From Verrucomicrobiota bacterium (lineage in GTDB: Bacteria; Verrucomicrobiota; Verrucomicrobiia; Opitutales; Opitutaceae): a stretch of DNA of 37,854 bases. The stretch spans positions 1-37,854 of the forward strand of contig JACRKC010000062.1 of the NCBI GenBank assembly GCA_016235555.1, written 5' to 3'. The position numbers were made by a program, and so were the translations under genes. Below, piece by piece: positions 22,631 to 32,204 of the stretch (position 1 is its first letter; each line of letters opens with the position of its first letter). Under the pieces are notes generated by a model that ran no database searches, was not told the DNA's origin, and saw nothing but the letters and a program-made list of their open reading frames with translations.

Positions 22631-25600
22631 TCACAACCTGGTCGTAAGCGTCAGCGTGTAATTGATGGGCTGCTTGAAGGCGAAGTAACGCGGGACGGTT
22701 TCGCGCGCGGGGCTCGTATAATCGTTGTTGAGCGGGCGCATCACGTGGGCGCTCTGCGCGGTCGAAGAGTAGGTGGCGCCGCGGTCATTGACGAGGTTGT
22801 TGATGACGAGGTTGGCGGTGACTTCGCGGCGGTTCTTGAAACGCCACGTGTAAGCCGCGGTGGCGGTGACGATCTTGTAGTCGTCGGGGGTGTAGGCGGG
22901 CGTGTAAGCATCCTTCGTCGGGTCGTCGATCGCGACGCGGGGATTGGCGGGATCGGGGATGGTGTCCTCGACCTTGGACCAGAAGATCTGCTTGCCGCGG
23001 TAGCGGACGCCGGCGCCGACGCGCAGGCCCTTGAGGCGGCCGGTCTGAATCGTGTAGTCGGCGAAGACATTGGCGACGGGCTGGTCCTGCTGGAGGCGTT
23101 TTCCGTCCACGATGTTCCGGCGGAAGCTGTAGATGTTGTTGTAGGCGGTGACGGCGTTGTTCACGTCGGACGAGCGCTGGTTGATCGGGATGGATTCGTC
23201 GACGCGCGCGAGGTTGTCGGGACCGACGATGACACCGGCGTCGCGGGCGATCTGCTTGAAGGCGTCGGCGTTCTTGTCGATATAAGCGCGCACGTCGGGG
23301 TAGGCGTTGGCCTCGTAAAGCTTGGGGAAGCCGACGTTGCCGGTGAGGCGGAGGGCGCGGGTGGGGTTGAAGGTGATCTCAATCTCGAAGCCGTCGCCGC
23401 TGCGGGTGCGGGTGTCGCGGTATTGGTTGGGGAGGCGGCCGAAGCCGCGGATGTTGCGGCCGGTGGCGGAGGTGTCGCCGACGACGTTGGCGTCGTAGAG
23501 ATTGTTGAAGAAGGCGGGGCCGTCCTGCGGGATGGTGTTGTTCACTTCCTCGGTGGTGTAATAGACGAAATTCAAGTTGAGCTTGTTCTCGAAGAGTTCG
23601 AGGCGGAGCGAGTAGTCGATGCCCGTCGCGACGGTGGGCTCGAGTGAGCGGCCATCGATGCGGACGATGGAGCCGGGTGGGTTGAAGGTCTCGGAAAAGT
23701 TGATCGCGGGGTTGAGCCAGCTCGCGAGGTGGAGGACGGTCCCCACGCTGCGCGTGACCTGTTTGCCCTCGACGGGCGGCGGATTGAAGTCGTCCTTGAA
23801 GCGGACGTTGGCGTATTGGGCGTCGCGCGTGCCGTTGGTGGCGTTGCGCGGGCGGATGGCAGCCTCTTGCACGGGGCCGGTGGCAACGCCGTTGATGTCG
23901 CGCGGCGTGAAAGTGAGCGAGGCGTAGTCGGCGGGGGCGTCGGGGCGGAGGATGCGATACTGCGCGTTCCAGTTCGAGGGGTAGTCGCCCTGGTGGATCT
24001 GCTGCTCGGACTTGAAGAAGTAGGAATCCTTGCGCACGGCGCCGAGGACGACCCAACGGCCTTTGAAGAGCTTCGCGTTGAGCGACGCGAGGGCGTAGTT
24101 GAAGCGGTTGGTGGAGATGTTCTGCGTGTCGCGGCGATCGGCCTCGATGGCCCAGATGGGCTGGATCTGGCGGCCGGAGGCGAACGTCGGATTGGGGTTG
24201 GGGTCGAAATAAGTGAGCGTGCGCAGCGAGAGGTCGGGCGTGGGCCGGGAATGGTTGTTCCAGTAGCGGCGGATGCGGATGCGCTGGTTGCTGAAGGCCC
24301 AGAGCCGCGGGTCGCTGCCCTGCGCGATGCTCAGGTAGCGATGGTCGCTGGTGTTCTGGCTGTTGTTGGAGCCGGCGAGCGAGTTGACGGTGAAGTGGCC
24401 GAAGCGCGTGGGCCACACGTAGGCGACGGCGGCGCGGGCGTTGTTTTCGGAAAACGTGCGGAAGCCGCGCATGAACTGGCCGTCGCCGTAGGGGACGAGG
24501 AAGTTGGGGTTGGGCCGGCCGTCGGGGAGGACGCGGTTGATGTCGATGTAGATGTTGGGCAGATCGCGGTTGGGCTCACCGTTGGTGACGGCGGCGGTGC
24601 GGTTGATGTCGCCGGCGATCTCGAAGTGGAGGTTGCCCCAGTGCTGGTTGAACGTGAGCTGCACATCCTTGAAGCGCTGCGCGAGGATCGGAAGATCGGG
24701 GGACATCGTGAACTCCTCGGGGGGCGTGCGAAACTGGGAGAAGCGCTCGGCGTTGGCGAAGCGGCCGGCGGGCACGTTGATCTCGTGGAGGAGGTTGGCG
24801 CCCGCGGTGTTGAACGAGACGTTGGTGCCGTAGGTGTAGCCGGCGATGGGCGTCTGCGCGGTGTTGCCGCCGGCGACGGTGATCGGGTCGTTTTGGTAGT
24901 GGAGGATCGTGTCGGGCGCGCTGAACGGCTGGTAAACAAAATAGTTCGCGCCCCGTCGGCTGATGCCCTGGGCGTTGGCCGTGGCGGGGAGCGTGGCGAG
25001 GGCGCGCGGGGCGTTGTAGGTGGTGCCGTCCCAGCCGGAGAAGCGGTCGTTGATAAACGTGGAGGCGGACTGGCGGGAGTTGGTGCCGTATTCGCCCTCG
25101 ACGCGGAGCTCGGCGTTGCGCCACGGCTTGAAGGTCGTGGTGAGAAACACGGCGTCACGCTTGTCGTAGTCCTTCATGCGCCAGCTCGAGGCGTCGCCCC
25201 AGACACCGGCGGCGCGCACGGCGAACTTGTCGGAGAGCGGCTGGTTCACGTCGAAGGTTGCGCGATAGTTGCGCCACGAGCCGACGGCGAACTGGACCTG
25301 GCGCGAGGGGCGGTTGGTCTGCGCGCGCTTCGTCGTGGAGGAGCTGATGCCGCCGAGCGAGCCGTTGCCGAAGAGGACGGCGTTGGGGCCGCGGCCGAAG
25401 TCGTAGCGCTCGAGGTTGTAGCTGTCGCCGTTGTTGAACTGCGGGAAAAAATTCCGCTGCGGCCGGCCGCCGCCCGCGCCACGCACGGTGTATTGGATGG
25501 GGCTGAAAAAGAAATTCTGCTGGCCGTTGTCCACGGCGACGGTGCTCGAGGTCGTCCACTCGGCGGCGCTCTGAAGATCCGTGAGATTGAGCGCGTCGAT

Positions 25601-25843
25601 GAAATCGCGCGTGATCACGGAATACGCGACGGGCGTGTCGCGCAGTTCGGTCGCGAGGCGGCCGCCGGCCATGGAGCTGGCGGCGGCGAAGCCCGCGTCG
25701 CGATCGGTGCTGACCTCGAAGGGCGACAGCGTGACGGGTTTGTCGTCGCCGGCCGGTTTCACCGCCGGAGGCAACGACTGGGCGAAGAGACAGGAAGCGG
25801 CCGGCAAAAGCAGCGCCGCGAAACGTTGCAGGGCGAGGGTCAT
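22631..25843 (-). CDS. TonB-dependent outer membrane receptor 2
   Basis: A 1070-residue TonB-dependent transporter. Signal peptide about 1-22 ('LLLPAASCLFAQ'), then 'VTLSPFEVSTDRDAGFAA' (37-54), then a plug with 'GGRLATELRDTPVAYSVITRDFI' (in part), 'QYTVRGAGGGRPQRNFFPQ' and 'LERYDFGRGPNAVLFGNGS', then a beta-barrel ending '...QPINYTLTLTTRL'. Architecture and the LSPF stretch match receptor 1, but overall similarity looks low, so the two are distinct transporters. The last residue is Leu, not the usual Phe. The upstream region holds two palindromes that could be operator or mobile sequence. No adjacent SusD or regulator gene is present; substrate unknown. Confidence 0.93.
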   Translation of the reverse strand: MTLALQRFAALLLPAASCLFAQSLPPAVKPAGDDKPVTLSPFEVSTDRDAGFAAASSMAGGRLATELRDTPVAYSVITRDFIDALNLTDLQSAAEWTTSSTVAVDNGQQNFFFSPIQYTVRGAGGGRPQRNFFPQFNNGDSYNLERYDFGRGPNAVLFGNGSLGGISSSTTKRAQTNRPSRQVQFAVGSWRNYRATFDVNQPLSDKFAVRAAGVWGDASSWRMKDYDKRDAVFLTTTFKPWRNAELRVEGEYGTNSRQSASTFINDRFSGWDGTTYNAPRALATLPATANAQGISRRGANYFVYQPFSAPDTILHYQNDPITVAGGNTAQTPIAGYTYGTNVSFNTAGANLLHEINVPAGRFANAERFSQFRTPPEEFTMSPDLPILAQRFKDVQLTFNQHWGNLHFEIAGDINRTAAVTNGEPNRDLPNIYIDINRVLPDGRPNPNFLVPYGDGQFMRGFRTFSENNARAAVAYVWPTRFGHFTVNSLAGSNNSQNTSDHRYLSIAQGSDPRLWAFSNQRIRIRRYWNNHSRPTPDLSLRTLTYFDPNPNPTFASGRQIQPIWAIEADRRDTQNISTNRFNYALASLNAKLFKGRWVVLGAVRKDSYFFKSEQQIHQGDYPSNWNAQYRILRPDAPADYASLTFTPRDINGVATGPVQEAAIRPRNATNGTRDAQYANVRFKDDFNPPPVEGKQVTRSVGTVLHLASWLNPAINFSETFNPPGSIVRIDGRSLEPTVATGIDYSLRLELFENKLNLNFVYYTTEEVNNTIPQDGPAFFNNLYDANVVGDTSATGRNIRGFGRLPNQYRDTRTRSGDGFEIEITFNPTRALRLTGNVGFPKLYEANAYPDVRAYIDKNADAFKQIARDAGVIVGPDNLARVDESIPINQRSSDVNNAVTAYNNIYSFRRNIVDGKRLQQDQPVANVFADYTIQTGRLKGLRVGAGVRYRGKQIFWSKVEDTIPDPANPRVAIDDPTKDAYTPAYTPDDYKIVTATAAYTWRFKNRREVTANLVINNLVNDRGATYSSTAQSAHVMRPLNNDYTSPARETVPRYFAFKQPINYTLTLTTRL

Positions 25844-25897
25844 AGGGGCAGGAGGACAATTTGGGACCCGGCCATTCCGAGGTCAACAGGTGGATCG

Positions 25898-25936
25898 AGT
25901 CAGAAAGGCGGCCGGGCGCAGCTCAGTTTTCTGACT
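25898..25936. repeat. inverted repeat upstream of TonB receptor 2
   Basis: Perfect 9-base arms AGTCAGAAA (25898-25906) and TTTCTGACT (25928-25936), 21 bases apart, lie about 55 bases before the receptor start. A shorter CTCAGT/ACTGAG pair overlaps the right arm. It could be an operator or the flank of the adjoining element. Confidence 0.5.
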
Positions 25937-25980
25937 GAGGCGGGACGCCTCAGCCACGTGGACGAGGCGTCCCGCCGCGT
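25935..25980. repeat. two REP-like units abutting head to head
   Basis: The centre is CCAC (25954-25957) directly joined to GTGG (25958-25961). Leftward, on the minus strand: GTGG then CTGAGGCG / CGCCTCAG with loop TCC, a perfect 8-bp stem. Rightward: GTGG then ACGAGGCG / CGCCGCGT with loop TCC, 7 of 8 pairs. Heads point to each other, opposite to the other doublets here. It lies between the divergent receptor and ychF genes. Confidence 0.8.
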
Positions 25981-26123
25981 CGATTGCAGAAAAATGAGAT
26001 GCGCCCAAGGCGGCCTCCGCATGGCCGACGGCCCGGGGCGCCCGCGTTCCCGTGCCGAGCCATCGGAGCCCATGTCATTTCCGTTGACCACCCTCCCGGC
26101 AATCGTGACGTTTTCCGTTTTCT

Positions 26124-27227
26124 ATGCTCAAAGCCGGCATTGTCGGACTCCCCAACGTGGGCAAGTCCACCCTCTTCAACGCGCTCACCCGCTCCCGCAA
26201 AGCGGAGGCGGCCAACTATCCGTTCTGCACCATCGATCCCAATGTCGGTGTCGTCACCGTGCCCGATGCGCGACTCTACGTCCTGCAGAAAATCGCCAAG
26301 ACCCAGGTCGTCATTCCGGCCGCCATCGAGTTCGTCGACATCGCCGGCCTTGTGAAGGGCGCAAGCCAGGGCGAGGGTCTGGGCAACCAGTTTCTCGCCA
26401 ACATCCGCGAGGTCGACGCGATCGTGCATGTCGTCCGGTGTTTCGAGGACCCCGATATTCTCCACACGATGGGTTCCGTTTATCCGGTGCGCGACATCGA
26501 TGTCATCACCACCGAGCTCATCCTCGCCGACCTCGACGCCGTCCAGAAGCGCATCGACAAGACCCAGAAGAAAGCCAAGTCCGGCGACAAGGAAGCCCAA
26601 GCCGAACTCGCGTTGCTCGAGCGCCTCGCCCCGCACCTCAATGCCAATCAGCCCGCCAATCTCCTCACGGTGAACGAGGAGGAGGCGCGCCTGCTGAAAC
26701 TCTTCCAACTCCTCAGCGCGAAGCCCGTGATCTACGCGTGCAACGTCGCCGAAAGCGATCTCGCCACGGCCGAGCAGAATGCGTTCGTGCAGGAGGTCGC
26801 GAAGTTCGTGCAGACCCACCACGATGCCGCCTACGTGCCGATCAGCGCCCGCATCGAGTCGGAACTCATCGATCTCTCGCCGGAGGAAGCGAAGGCGTTT
26901 CTGAAGGATCTCGGCGTCGACGACTCCGGCGTCTCCTCGCTCATCCGCGCGACGTATGCGCTGCTCGGCCTGCTCACCTATTTCACCGCCGGCGAAAAGG
27001 AAGTCCGCGCGTGGACGATCAAGAAGGGCTGGAAGGCCCCGCAGGCCGCCGGCGTGATCCACACCGATTTCGAAAAAGGCTTCATCAAGGCCGAAGTCGT
27101 CGGCTACGAGGACCTCTCCCGCCTTGGCTCGACGGCCGCCGCCCGCGAGGCTGGCAAATACCGGCTCGAGGGCAAGGAATACGTCTTCGAGGACGGCGAC
27201 GTTGCGCTGTTCCGCTTCAACAACTGA
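26124..27227 (+). CDS. ychF: redox-regulated ATPase YchF (OLA1 family)
   Basis: A 367-residue Obg-related P-loop ATPase. '[15 protein letters not shown]' (8-22) is the Walker A. '[15 protein letters not shown]' is the switch I region, '[22 protein letters not shown]' switch II (G3 as DIAG), and the family's altered G4 is in '[14 protein letters not shown]', consistent with ATP preference. A helical coiled-coil insert follows ('[21 protein letters not shown]'), and the TGS domain ends the protein ('[15 protein letters not shown]', '[17 protein letters not shown]'). Full length. YchF binds ribosomes and affects oxidative stress responses. It is monocistronic in appearance; the next gene starts 90 bases downstream. 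Confidence 0.97.
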   Translation: MLKAGIVGLPNVGKSTLFNALTRSRKAEAANYPFCTIDPNVGVVTVPDARLYVLQKIAKTQVVIPAAIEFVDIAGLVKGASQGEGLGNQFLANIREVDAIVHVVRCFEDPDILHTMGSVYPVRDIDVITTELILADLDAVQKRIDKTQKKAKSGDKEAQAELALLERLAPHLNANQPANLLTVNEEEARLLKLFQLLSAKPVIYACNVAESDLATAEQNAFVQEVAKFVQTHHDAAYVPISARIESELIDLSPEEAKAFLKDLGVDDSGVSSLIRATYALLGLLTYFTAGEKEVRAWTIKKGWKAPQAAGVIHTDFEKGFIKAEVVGYEDLSRLGSTAAAREAGKYRLEGKEYVFEDGDVALFRFNN

Positions 27228-27317
27228 CGCGGCGCCTCCGCATCACCCTGCACGCGGTGACGGCGCCCCGAATTTCACTGCAATCGCCCTGACGCGCGCC
27301 CACGCTTCCCTTCACTC

Positions 27318-28907
27318 ATGAGCGATGCGTCCGTCACCCCCGCTGCGCCGGCCACCGCCTCACTGGACGCCTCCATCCTGCACGTGTTGATGGAGACCAT
27401 CCCCGACCGGATTTACTTCAAGGACGTCCAGAGCCGCTTCGTGCGCAACAATGTCGCCCACGCGCGGTGGATCGGCGCGACCTCGCCCGACGCCTGCGTG
27501 GGAAAAACCGACTTCGACTTCTTCTCCCAGGAACACGCCACCCGGGCGTTTCTCGAAGAGCAGGTGATCATCCGCACCGGCCGGCCCATCATCAATCGGA
27601 TCGATCGCATCACCCGGCGCGACGGCACGCAGACGTGGGGCTCGGTCACGAAAATGCCGTGGTGCGACGCCGAGGGCCGCGTGATCGGCACGTTTGGGCT
27701 CACGCGCGACGTCACCGCCGCCAAAGCCGCCGAGGAGAAACTCACCGAGGAGCGCAATCTGCTCCGCACCATCATCGATCATCTCCCGAGCCGCGTCTAC
27801 GTGAAGGATACTTCGTCGCGCTATGTGCTGAACAACGAGGCGCATCTGCGGTCCCTCGGTGTGAAATTGCAGGCGGAGGCCGCCGGGCACATCACGACCG
27901 ACTTCTTTCCCGGCGAGCGCGGTCACCAGGCACTGGCCGACGACACGCAGGTGTTCGCCGGCCATCCCATCCTCAACCAGGAAAAATCCGACCACGGTGC
28001 CGCGGGTAACGTCCACTGGGCCCTCACCACGAAGGTGCCGCTCCACGATGTCCGCGGCCAGTTGGTCGGCCTTGTGGGCATCAGCCACGACATCACGCGC
28101 CGCAAGCTCGCCGAGCTGAAGCTCGAGCAGCACAACGCCGAGATGGAGGCCGATGTGCGCATGGCCCGGCAGATTCAGGAATCATTCCTCCCCCACGACT
28201 ACCCGGCGTTTCCCCGCGGCGCGGCGCGCAGCGCGCTGCGCTTCGCCCACCGCTACATCCCCGCCACGACCCTCGGCGGCGACTTCTTCGACCTCCTGCA
28301 ACTTTCCGACACCCAGTGCGGCATGCTCTTGTGCGATGTGATGGGGCACGGCGTGCGCGCCGGTTTGCTGACCGCCCTCATCCGCGGCGTGGTCGGGGAG
28401 ATGGGCCCGCGCGCCACCGATCCCGCGCATGTGCTCGCGGAGATCAATCACAGCCTCGATCCCATCCTGGCGCAGCTCGGCGAACCCGTCTTCGCCACCG
28501 CCTTTTTCGGCGTGATCGACACCGCCGCGCGCACCCTCACCTACGGCAACGCCGGCCATCCTCCGCCCTTCGTGCTCACCCCCGACGCGCCCGAACCGCT
28601 CGCCCTCGCCCCCGCCGATCCCGAGCCGGCCACCGGCCTTGTGCCCGGATTCCCCTACTCCAACGCCACGTGCGCATTTCCGCCGGGATCGATCCTGCTT
28701 GCCTACACCGACGGCGTGCTCGAAGCCGCCGATGCGGCCGGCAACCTCTTCGGCGACGCCCGCCTGCGCGCCGTGCTCACGCACAACCGGGGCCGCACGG
28801 GCGATGAAACGCTCGCGCAACTCGTCCGCGACGTGGAGACGTTTTCCGGCACGAGCGTGTTCGAGGACGACGTGTGTCTTGTCGCCGTCGAGGCCGCGCG
28901 CACCTGA
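27318..28907 (+). CDS. PAS-PAS-SpoIIE (PP2C-like) protein phosphatase
   Basis: A 529-residue signalling protein. Two PAS domains come first: residues about 20-140 ('IPDRIYFKDVQSRFVRNN', 'GKTDFDFFSQEHA', 'TFGLTRDVTA') and about 150-265 ('LPSRVYVKDTSSRYVLNN', 'LVGISHDITRRK'). They share the same FKD/VKD pattern, indicating internal duplication. A short coiled linker 'LKLEQHNAEMEADVRMARQIQ' follows (cited in part), then a SpoIIE/RsbU phosphatase with 'TTLGGDFFDLL' (Asp322), 'CDVMGHGVRAGLL', 'YGNAGHPPPFVL', 'LAYTDGVLEA' and 'FEDDVCLVAVE'. Such proteins dephosphorylate anti-sigma antagonists in partner-switching stress pathways. No STAS or anti-sigma gene is in the window. No membrane segment; probably a cytosolic sensor. 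It ends 3 bases from the convergent hydrolase gene. Confidence 0.93.
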   Translation: MSDASVTPAAPATASLDASILHVLMETIPDRIYFKDVQSRFVRNNVAHARWIGATSPDACVGKTDFDFFSQEHATRAFLEEQVIIRTGRPIINRIDRITRRDGTQTWGSVTKMPWCDAEGRVIGTFGLTRDVTAAKAAEEKLTEERNLLRTIIDHLPSRVYVKDTSSRYVLNNEAHLRSLGVKLQAEAAGHITTDFFPGERGHQALADDTQVFAGHPILNQEKSDHGAAGNVHWALTTKVPLHDVRGQLVGLVGISHDITRRKLAELKLEQHNAEMEADVRMARQIQESFLPHDYPAFPRGAARSALRFAHRYIPATTLGGDFFDLLQLSDTQCGMLLCDVMGHGVRAGLLTALIRGVVGEMGPRATDPAHVLAEINHSLDPILAQLGEPVFATAFFGVIDTAARTLTYGNAGHPPPFVLTPDAPEPLALAPADPEPATGLVPGFPYSNATCAFPPGSILLAYTDGVLEAADAAGNLFGDARLRAVLTHNRGRTGDETLAQLVRDVETFSGTSVFEDDVCLVAVEAART

Positions 28908-28910
28908 GGC

Positions 28911-30500
28911 TCACTCTTCCACCGGCTTCAACGCGAGGTGGTGAAAGTCGAAGCTGAAGTCCGTGGCCGGCGAGATCGCCGCCAGCTTCACGCGGTCGAT
29001 CTTCGCATCGGGCGTCAACGAAAACGTCACCCACGCATCCGCGTTCAGCGTGCGGTCGCGCCAGCGCACGATGAAGGTCTCCTGCTGCCAGTGCTCCAGA
29101 TCGCCAACCAACTGCGGCGTCTGGTCGAATCGCATCACGAGCCGGCCACCCTCCTCCGTCACGACCACATCGCCATACCACGCATCGCGCAGGCGGCCGG
29201 CGAAGCGGACGAGCGGCAGTGCCGGTTTCGCCTGTGGATCGCGGGCGGCCACGTGCTTCTGCCAGCTCGCCGCCGCGTCATCGGCGCCGCGCTTCACCGC
29301 GGCCGCATAGGCGGAAATCCAGTCCGAGGCCTCGGCGCCGAGAAACGCGTCGAGCACGTGCATGGTCACCGCATTGAAGGCCGCGCCTGCCTCCTGGTTC
29401 GTGAGCACGACCACGCCGAGTTTGCGCGCCGGCAGCAACGTCAGCCGCGACACCATGCCCGGCCAGCCACCGGTGTGATACGCCAGCTTGTGTCCGCGAA
29501 AGTCGGCCAGCACCCAGCCGTGGCCGTAGCCGAGAAAATTCGGCCGCACCGCGGCCAGGGCGGCGACCGGCGATTTGCCGATCGGCATCGGCGTCACCAC
29601 CGACCACATCTCCTCCTGTCGCGCGGTGCTGAACAGTGGCCGGCTCGCCCCACCCCCGCCCACGGGGAGCTGTCCGCCCGCGAGCTGGACGAGCATCCAC
29701 TTCGCGAGGTCATGCACACTGGAGTGGATGGTCGCGGCGGCGGGATTGTTCTCGAAGGCGGAGCCGTCCGGGATCGGGCGCAGATCCTTGAAATCAAACT
29801 TCGCGTGGCCCGTGGCGACGTTGGCGTCCTGGCGCGCGTCGAGCGGCAGCGCACTCGTCTCCGTCATGCCCGCCGGCACGAGGATACGCTCGCGCACGAA
29901 CTCGGCCCAGCTCCTGCCCGACACCTGCTGGATCGTGAGGCCCGCGACGCCGTAGAGGATGTTGTCGTAGGCATAGTTCGCCCGGAAGCTCGTCGCCAGT
30001 GGCACGAACCGCAGCCGCCGCCCAATCTCCTCCGCCGTGTAGCTCGTGGTCGGCCAATAGAGCAGATCACCCGCTCCGAGCGCGAGACCGCTCCGGTGCA
30101 CGAGCAAATCGCGCACCGTCATCTCCCGCGTCACATACGGGTCCGCCATCTGGAACCATGGCAGGTGCTCGATCACGCGGTCGGACCACTTGAGCCTGCC
30201 CTCGTCCATCAGGATGGCGAGCGCCGCGGCGGTGAACGCCTTCGTGTTCGATGCGATCGCGAAACGCGTGTGCGCGTCCACCCGCGCCGGCTCGCCAAGC
30301 TTCCGGACACCGAAGCCGCGCTCGAGCACGACGTCGCCGTCCTTCACGATCGCGATCGCGAGACCGGGCACCTCGAACTCGTTGAGCACGCGGCCCACAT
30401 ACTCGTCGAGATCGGCCAACCGCCCGGGCAGCGCGGCCGCCGCCAGGGCGATCGACCACCACGCCACCACCACGCACCGGAGCCGGCGAAAAGTCTTCAT
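28911..30500 (-). CDS. serine beta-lactamase-family hydrolase with C-terminal DUF3471-like domain
   Basis: A 529-residue protein of the class C beta-lactamase/penicillin-binding-protein-like esterase group. A signal peptide covers about 1-24. Catalytic Ser84 and Lys87 lie in 'FAIASNTKAFTAAAL', Tyr178/Asn180 in 'ANYAYDNILYG' (YxN), and 'YHTGGWPGMVS' supplies the KTG-like motif as HTGG. After the fold a C-terminal part ('RFAGRLRDAWYGDVVVTEEGGRLVM') matches the lipocalin-like tail seen on many such hydrolases. HTGG rather than KTG is usual for peptidases and esterases, so antibiotic resistance is not implied. It lies 31 bases downstream of pxpA on the same strand and may be co-transcribed; a D-amino acid or peptide-cleaving role next to 5-oxoproline use is speculation. 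ATG 30500 is chosen because it opens the signal peptide. Confidence 0.88.
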   Translation of the reverse strand: MKTFRRLRCVVVAWWSIALAAAALPGRLADLDEYVGRVLNEFEVPGLAIAIVKDGDVVLERGFGVRKLGEPARVDAHTRFAIASNTKAFTAAALAILMDEGRLKWSDRVIEHLPWFQMADPYVTREMTVRDLLVHRSGLALGAGDLLYWPTTSYTAEEIGRRLRFVPLATSFRANYAYDNILYGVAGLTIQQVSGRSWAEFVRERILVPAGMTETSALPLDARQDANVATGHAKFDFKDLRPIPDGSAFENNPAAATIHSSVHDLAKWMLVQLAGGQLPVGGGGASRPLFSTARQEEMWSVVTPMPIGKSPVAALAAVRPNFLGYGHGWVLADFRGHKLAYHTGGWPGMVSRLTLLPARKLGVVVLTNQEAGAAFNAVTMHVLDAFLGAEASDWISAYAAAVKRGADDAAASWQKHVAARDPQAKPALPLVRFAGRLRDAWYGDVVVTEEGGRLVMRFDQTPQLVGDLEHWQQETFIVRWRDRTLNADAWVTFSLTPDAKIDRVKLAAISPATDFSFDFHHLALKPVEE

Positions 30501-30531
30501 CGGCCCAACGTGGCCGCCGGCCCCCGGAGCG

Positions 30532-31284
30532 TCACGCCGATACTGGGACCACCGCGATGCCCGCGGCGGCCAGCCCGGCGCGCAGCCGCCGCGCGAAGCC
30601 GACCGGATCGGGCCCGTCGCCGTGCAGACAAACCGTGTCGGCCGCGATCGGCACATCGGTGCCGTCGGTCGCGCGCACGACGCCCTCGCGCACCAGGCGC
30701 AACGCCTGCGCCACGGCGACACGTTCGTCGTGAATGAGCGCGTCCGGCCGCGAACGCGGCGTGAGCGAACCGTCGCGCTGGTAGGTGCGATCGGCGAACA
30801 CCTCCGCCACGACTTTGATGTCCCCGTCCTCACGCGCGATTCGCTCAAGCACGCTGCCAGCCAAAACGAACAACGTCGGGGTTTTGTCCGTGACCCGCAC
30901 GGCCTCCACCACCGCCCGCGCCAGGCGCTCGTCACGCGACGCCAGGTTGTAGAGAGCGCCGTGCAGCTTGATGTGTGTGACCCAGGCACCGAAAGGGATG
31001 ACCAGTTCCTGGAGTTTCTGAATCTGAAGCAAAACCAGTCCGCTCGCTTCTCGCGGTGTCACCGCGAATTCCCGCCGTCCAAAATTCTCCCGATCCGCAA
31101 AACCCGGGTGCGCCCCGATGGCGACGCCGTGCTGCTTCGCCAGCGCGATCGTGGCGCGCATCGTCGTCTCATCGCCCGCGTGGGCGCCACACGCGATGTT
31201 GGCCGACGTGATGAGCGGCATCAGTGCCGCATCGTGGCCGGCGCCTTCACCGAGGTCGCAGTTGAGATCGATGCGCTGCTTCAC
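30532..31284 (-). CDS. pxpA: 5-oxoprolinase subunit A (LamB/YcsF family)
   Basis: A 250-residue subunit of the prokaryotic 5-oxoprolinase PxpABC, which opens 5-oxoproline (pyroglutamate) to glutamate using ATP. The N-terminal 'RIDLNCDLGEGAGHDAALMPLITSANIACGAHAGDE' (cited by its start, DLNCDLGEG and SANIACGAHAGD) is the family signature. 'GVAIGAHPGFADRENFGRRE' and 'VCLHGDGPDPVGFARRLR' are also diagnostic. The start is GTG at 31284, overlapping the pxpC stop (GTGA), so translation is coupled. It is the last of the three subunit genes. Confidence 0.95.
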   Translation of the reverse strand: MKQRIDLNCDLGEGAGHDAALMPLITSANIACGAHAGDETTMRATIALAKQHGVAIGAHPGFADRENFGRREFAVTPREASGLVLLQIQKLQELVIPFGAWVTHIKLHGALYNLASRDERLARAVVEAVRVTDKTPTLFVLAGSVLERIAREDGDIKVVAEVFADRTYQRDGSLTPRSRPDALIHDERVAVAQALRLVREGVVRATDGTDVPIAADTVCLHGDGPDPVGFARRLRAGLAAAGIAVVPVSA

Positions 31285-32204
31285 GAGAATTTCTGCGCCA
31301 AGCCTTCGCGCAGCATGCCGATGGCGCGTTCGCGGGCGCGCGCCGCATCATGCGCCTCCGCCAGCGACACTTCGCGGAAACACACCGTGTCGCCAGGCCG
31401 CAGTTGCGCGACCAGCGGCAGATCGACGCCGATGACATGGGCGGCCTGCGGATAACCGCCGATCGTCTGGGCGTCGGCCATCAGGATGATTGGGTTTCCG
31501 TCCGGTGGCACCTGGATCGTGCCTGGAAGCACCGTGGCCGACCCCAGCTCCGCGTTGCCATTGCGCGCAAGCGGCGCACCGCCGAGCCGCACCCCCATGC
31601 GGTCGGACTGGGCCGACACCTTGAAGACACCCTCAAAGAGCGCGCCGCCATATTCCGCCGCCTGCGCCCCGGCGACGACCCGCACCGTGGGCGCCGCGGA
31701 GTAGGCCGGCAGGATTCGCTCGTCGACGTGCCAGTGCCCCGCGACGTGGCGCGCAAATTCGCGGGCCGACAGCACATCGCCGTCCTTCAAGGCCCGTCCC
31801 TGCGTGCCGCCAAATTGGGCGCGCAGAAAGGTGCTGCCACTGCCCAGCACGCCCGGCACGGAGAGTCCTCCCGCCACGGCGAGATAACCGCGGCAACCGC
31901 GGCGCGCGGCATCGAGTCTCAGGGTCTCACCCGCGCGCCAGACCGATGGCTGCCAGAGCGGCAGTCCGGCGAAGTCCGCACCACCGAGAGCCACCAGGGT
32001 GTCACGGGTGAAAATCAGTTCGGGGCCGACGAGCGTGCACTCAAGACCGGCCGTGTTCTCGGCATTGCCCACGAGGAGATTGGCCACGCGCAGCGCGAAT
32101 GCATCCACCGCTCCGCTCAGCGGCACACCGATCGCGCGAAAACCACGGCGGCCGAGGTCTTGCACGGTCGTCAGCATGCCGGCCCTGGTGACGTTCACAT
32201 CCAT
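31281..32204 (-). CDS. pxpC: 5-oxoprolinase subunit C (carboxyltransferase-like)
   Basis: A 307-residue subunit related to the KipA/urea amidolyase carboxyltransferase-like domain. 'TRAGMLTTVQDLGRRGFRAIGVPLSGAVDAFALRVANLLVGN' (cited by VQDLGRRGFRAIGVPLSG) is the family N-terminus. 'SAQSDRMGVRLGG' and 'GTIQVPPDGNPIILMADAQTIGGYPQ' (in part) are typical of the active region. It works with PxpB to activate 5-oxoproline with ATP before PxpA completes hydrolysis. Its start overlaps the end of pxpB by 10 bases and its stop overlaps the start of pxpA. Confidence 0.95.
   Translation of the reverse strand: MDVNVTRAGMLTTVQDLGRRGFRAIGVPLSGAVDAFALRVANLLVGNAENTAGLECTLVGPELIFTRDTLVALGGADFAGLPLWQPSVWRAGETLRLDAARRGCRGYLAVAGGLSVPGVLGSGSTFLRAQFGGTQGRALKDGDVLSAREFARHVAGHWHVDERILPAYSAAPTVRVVAGAQAAEYGGALFEGVFKVSAQSDRMGVRLGGAPLARNGNAELGSATVLPGTIQVPPDGNPIILMADAQTIGGYPQAAHVIGVDLPLVAQLRPGDTVCFREVSLAEAHDAARARERAIGMLREGLAQKFS

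Noticed and set aside
23729-27292. A 1187-codon open frame on the plus strand across TonB receptor 2 and ychF
   Set aside because: Same reason: it is a shadow of the receptor on the other strand, then runs out of frame through ychF.
28911-30500. Antibiotic-resistance beta-lactamase
   Set aside because: The third motif is HTGG rather than KTG, and the C-terminal DUF3471-like tail is typical of esterase or peptidase relatives.
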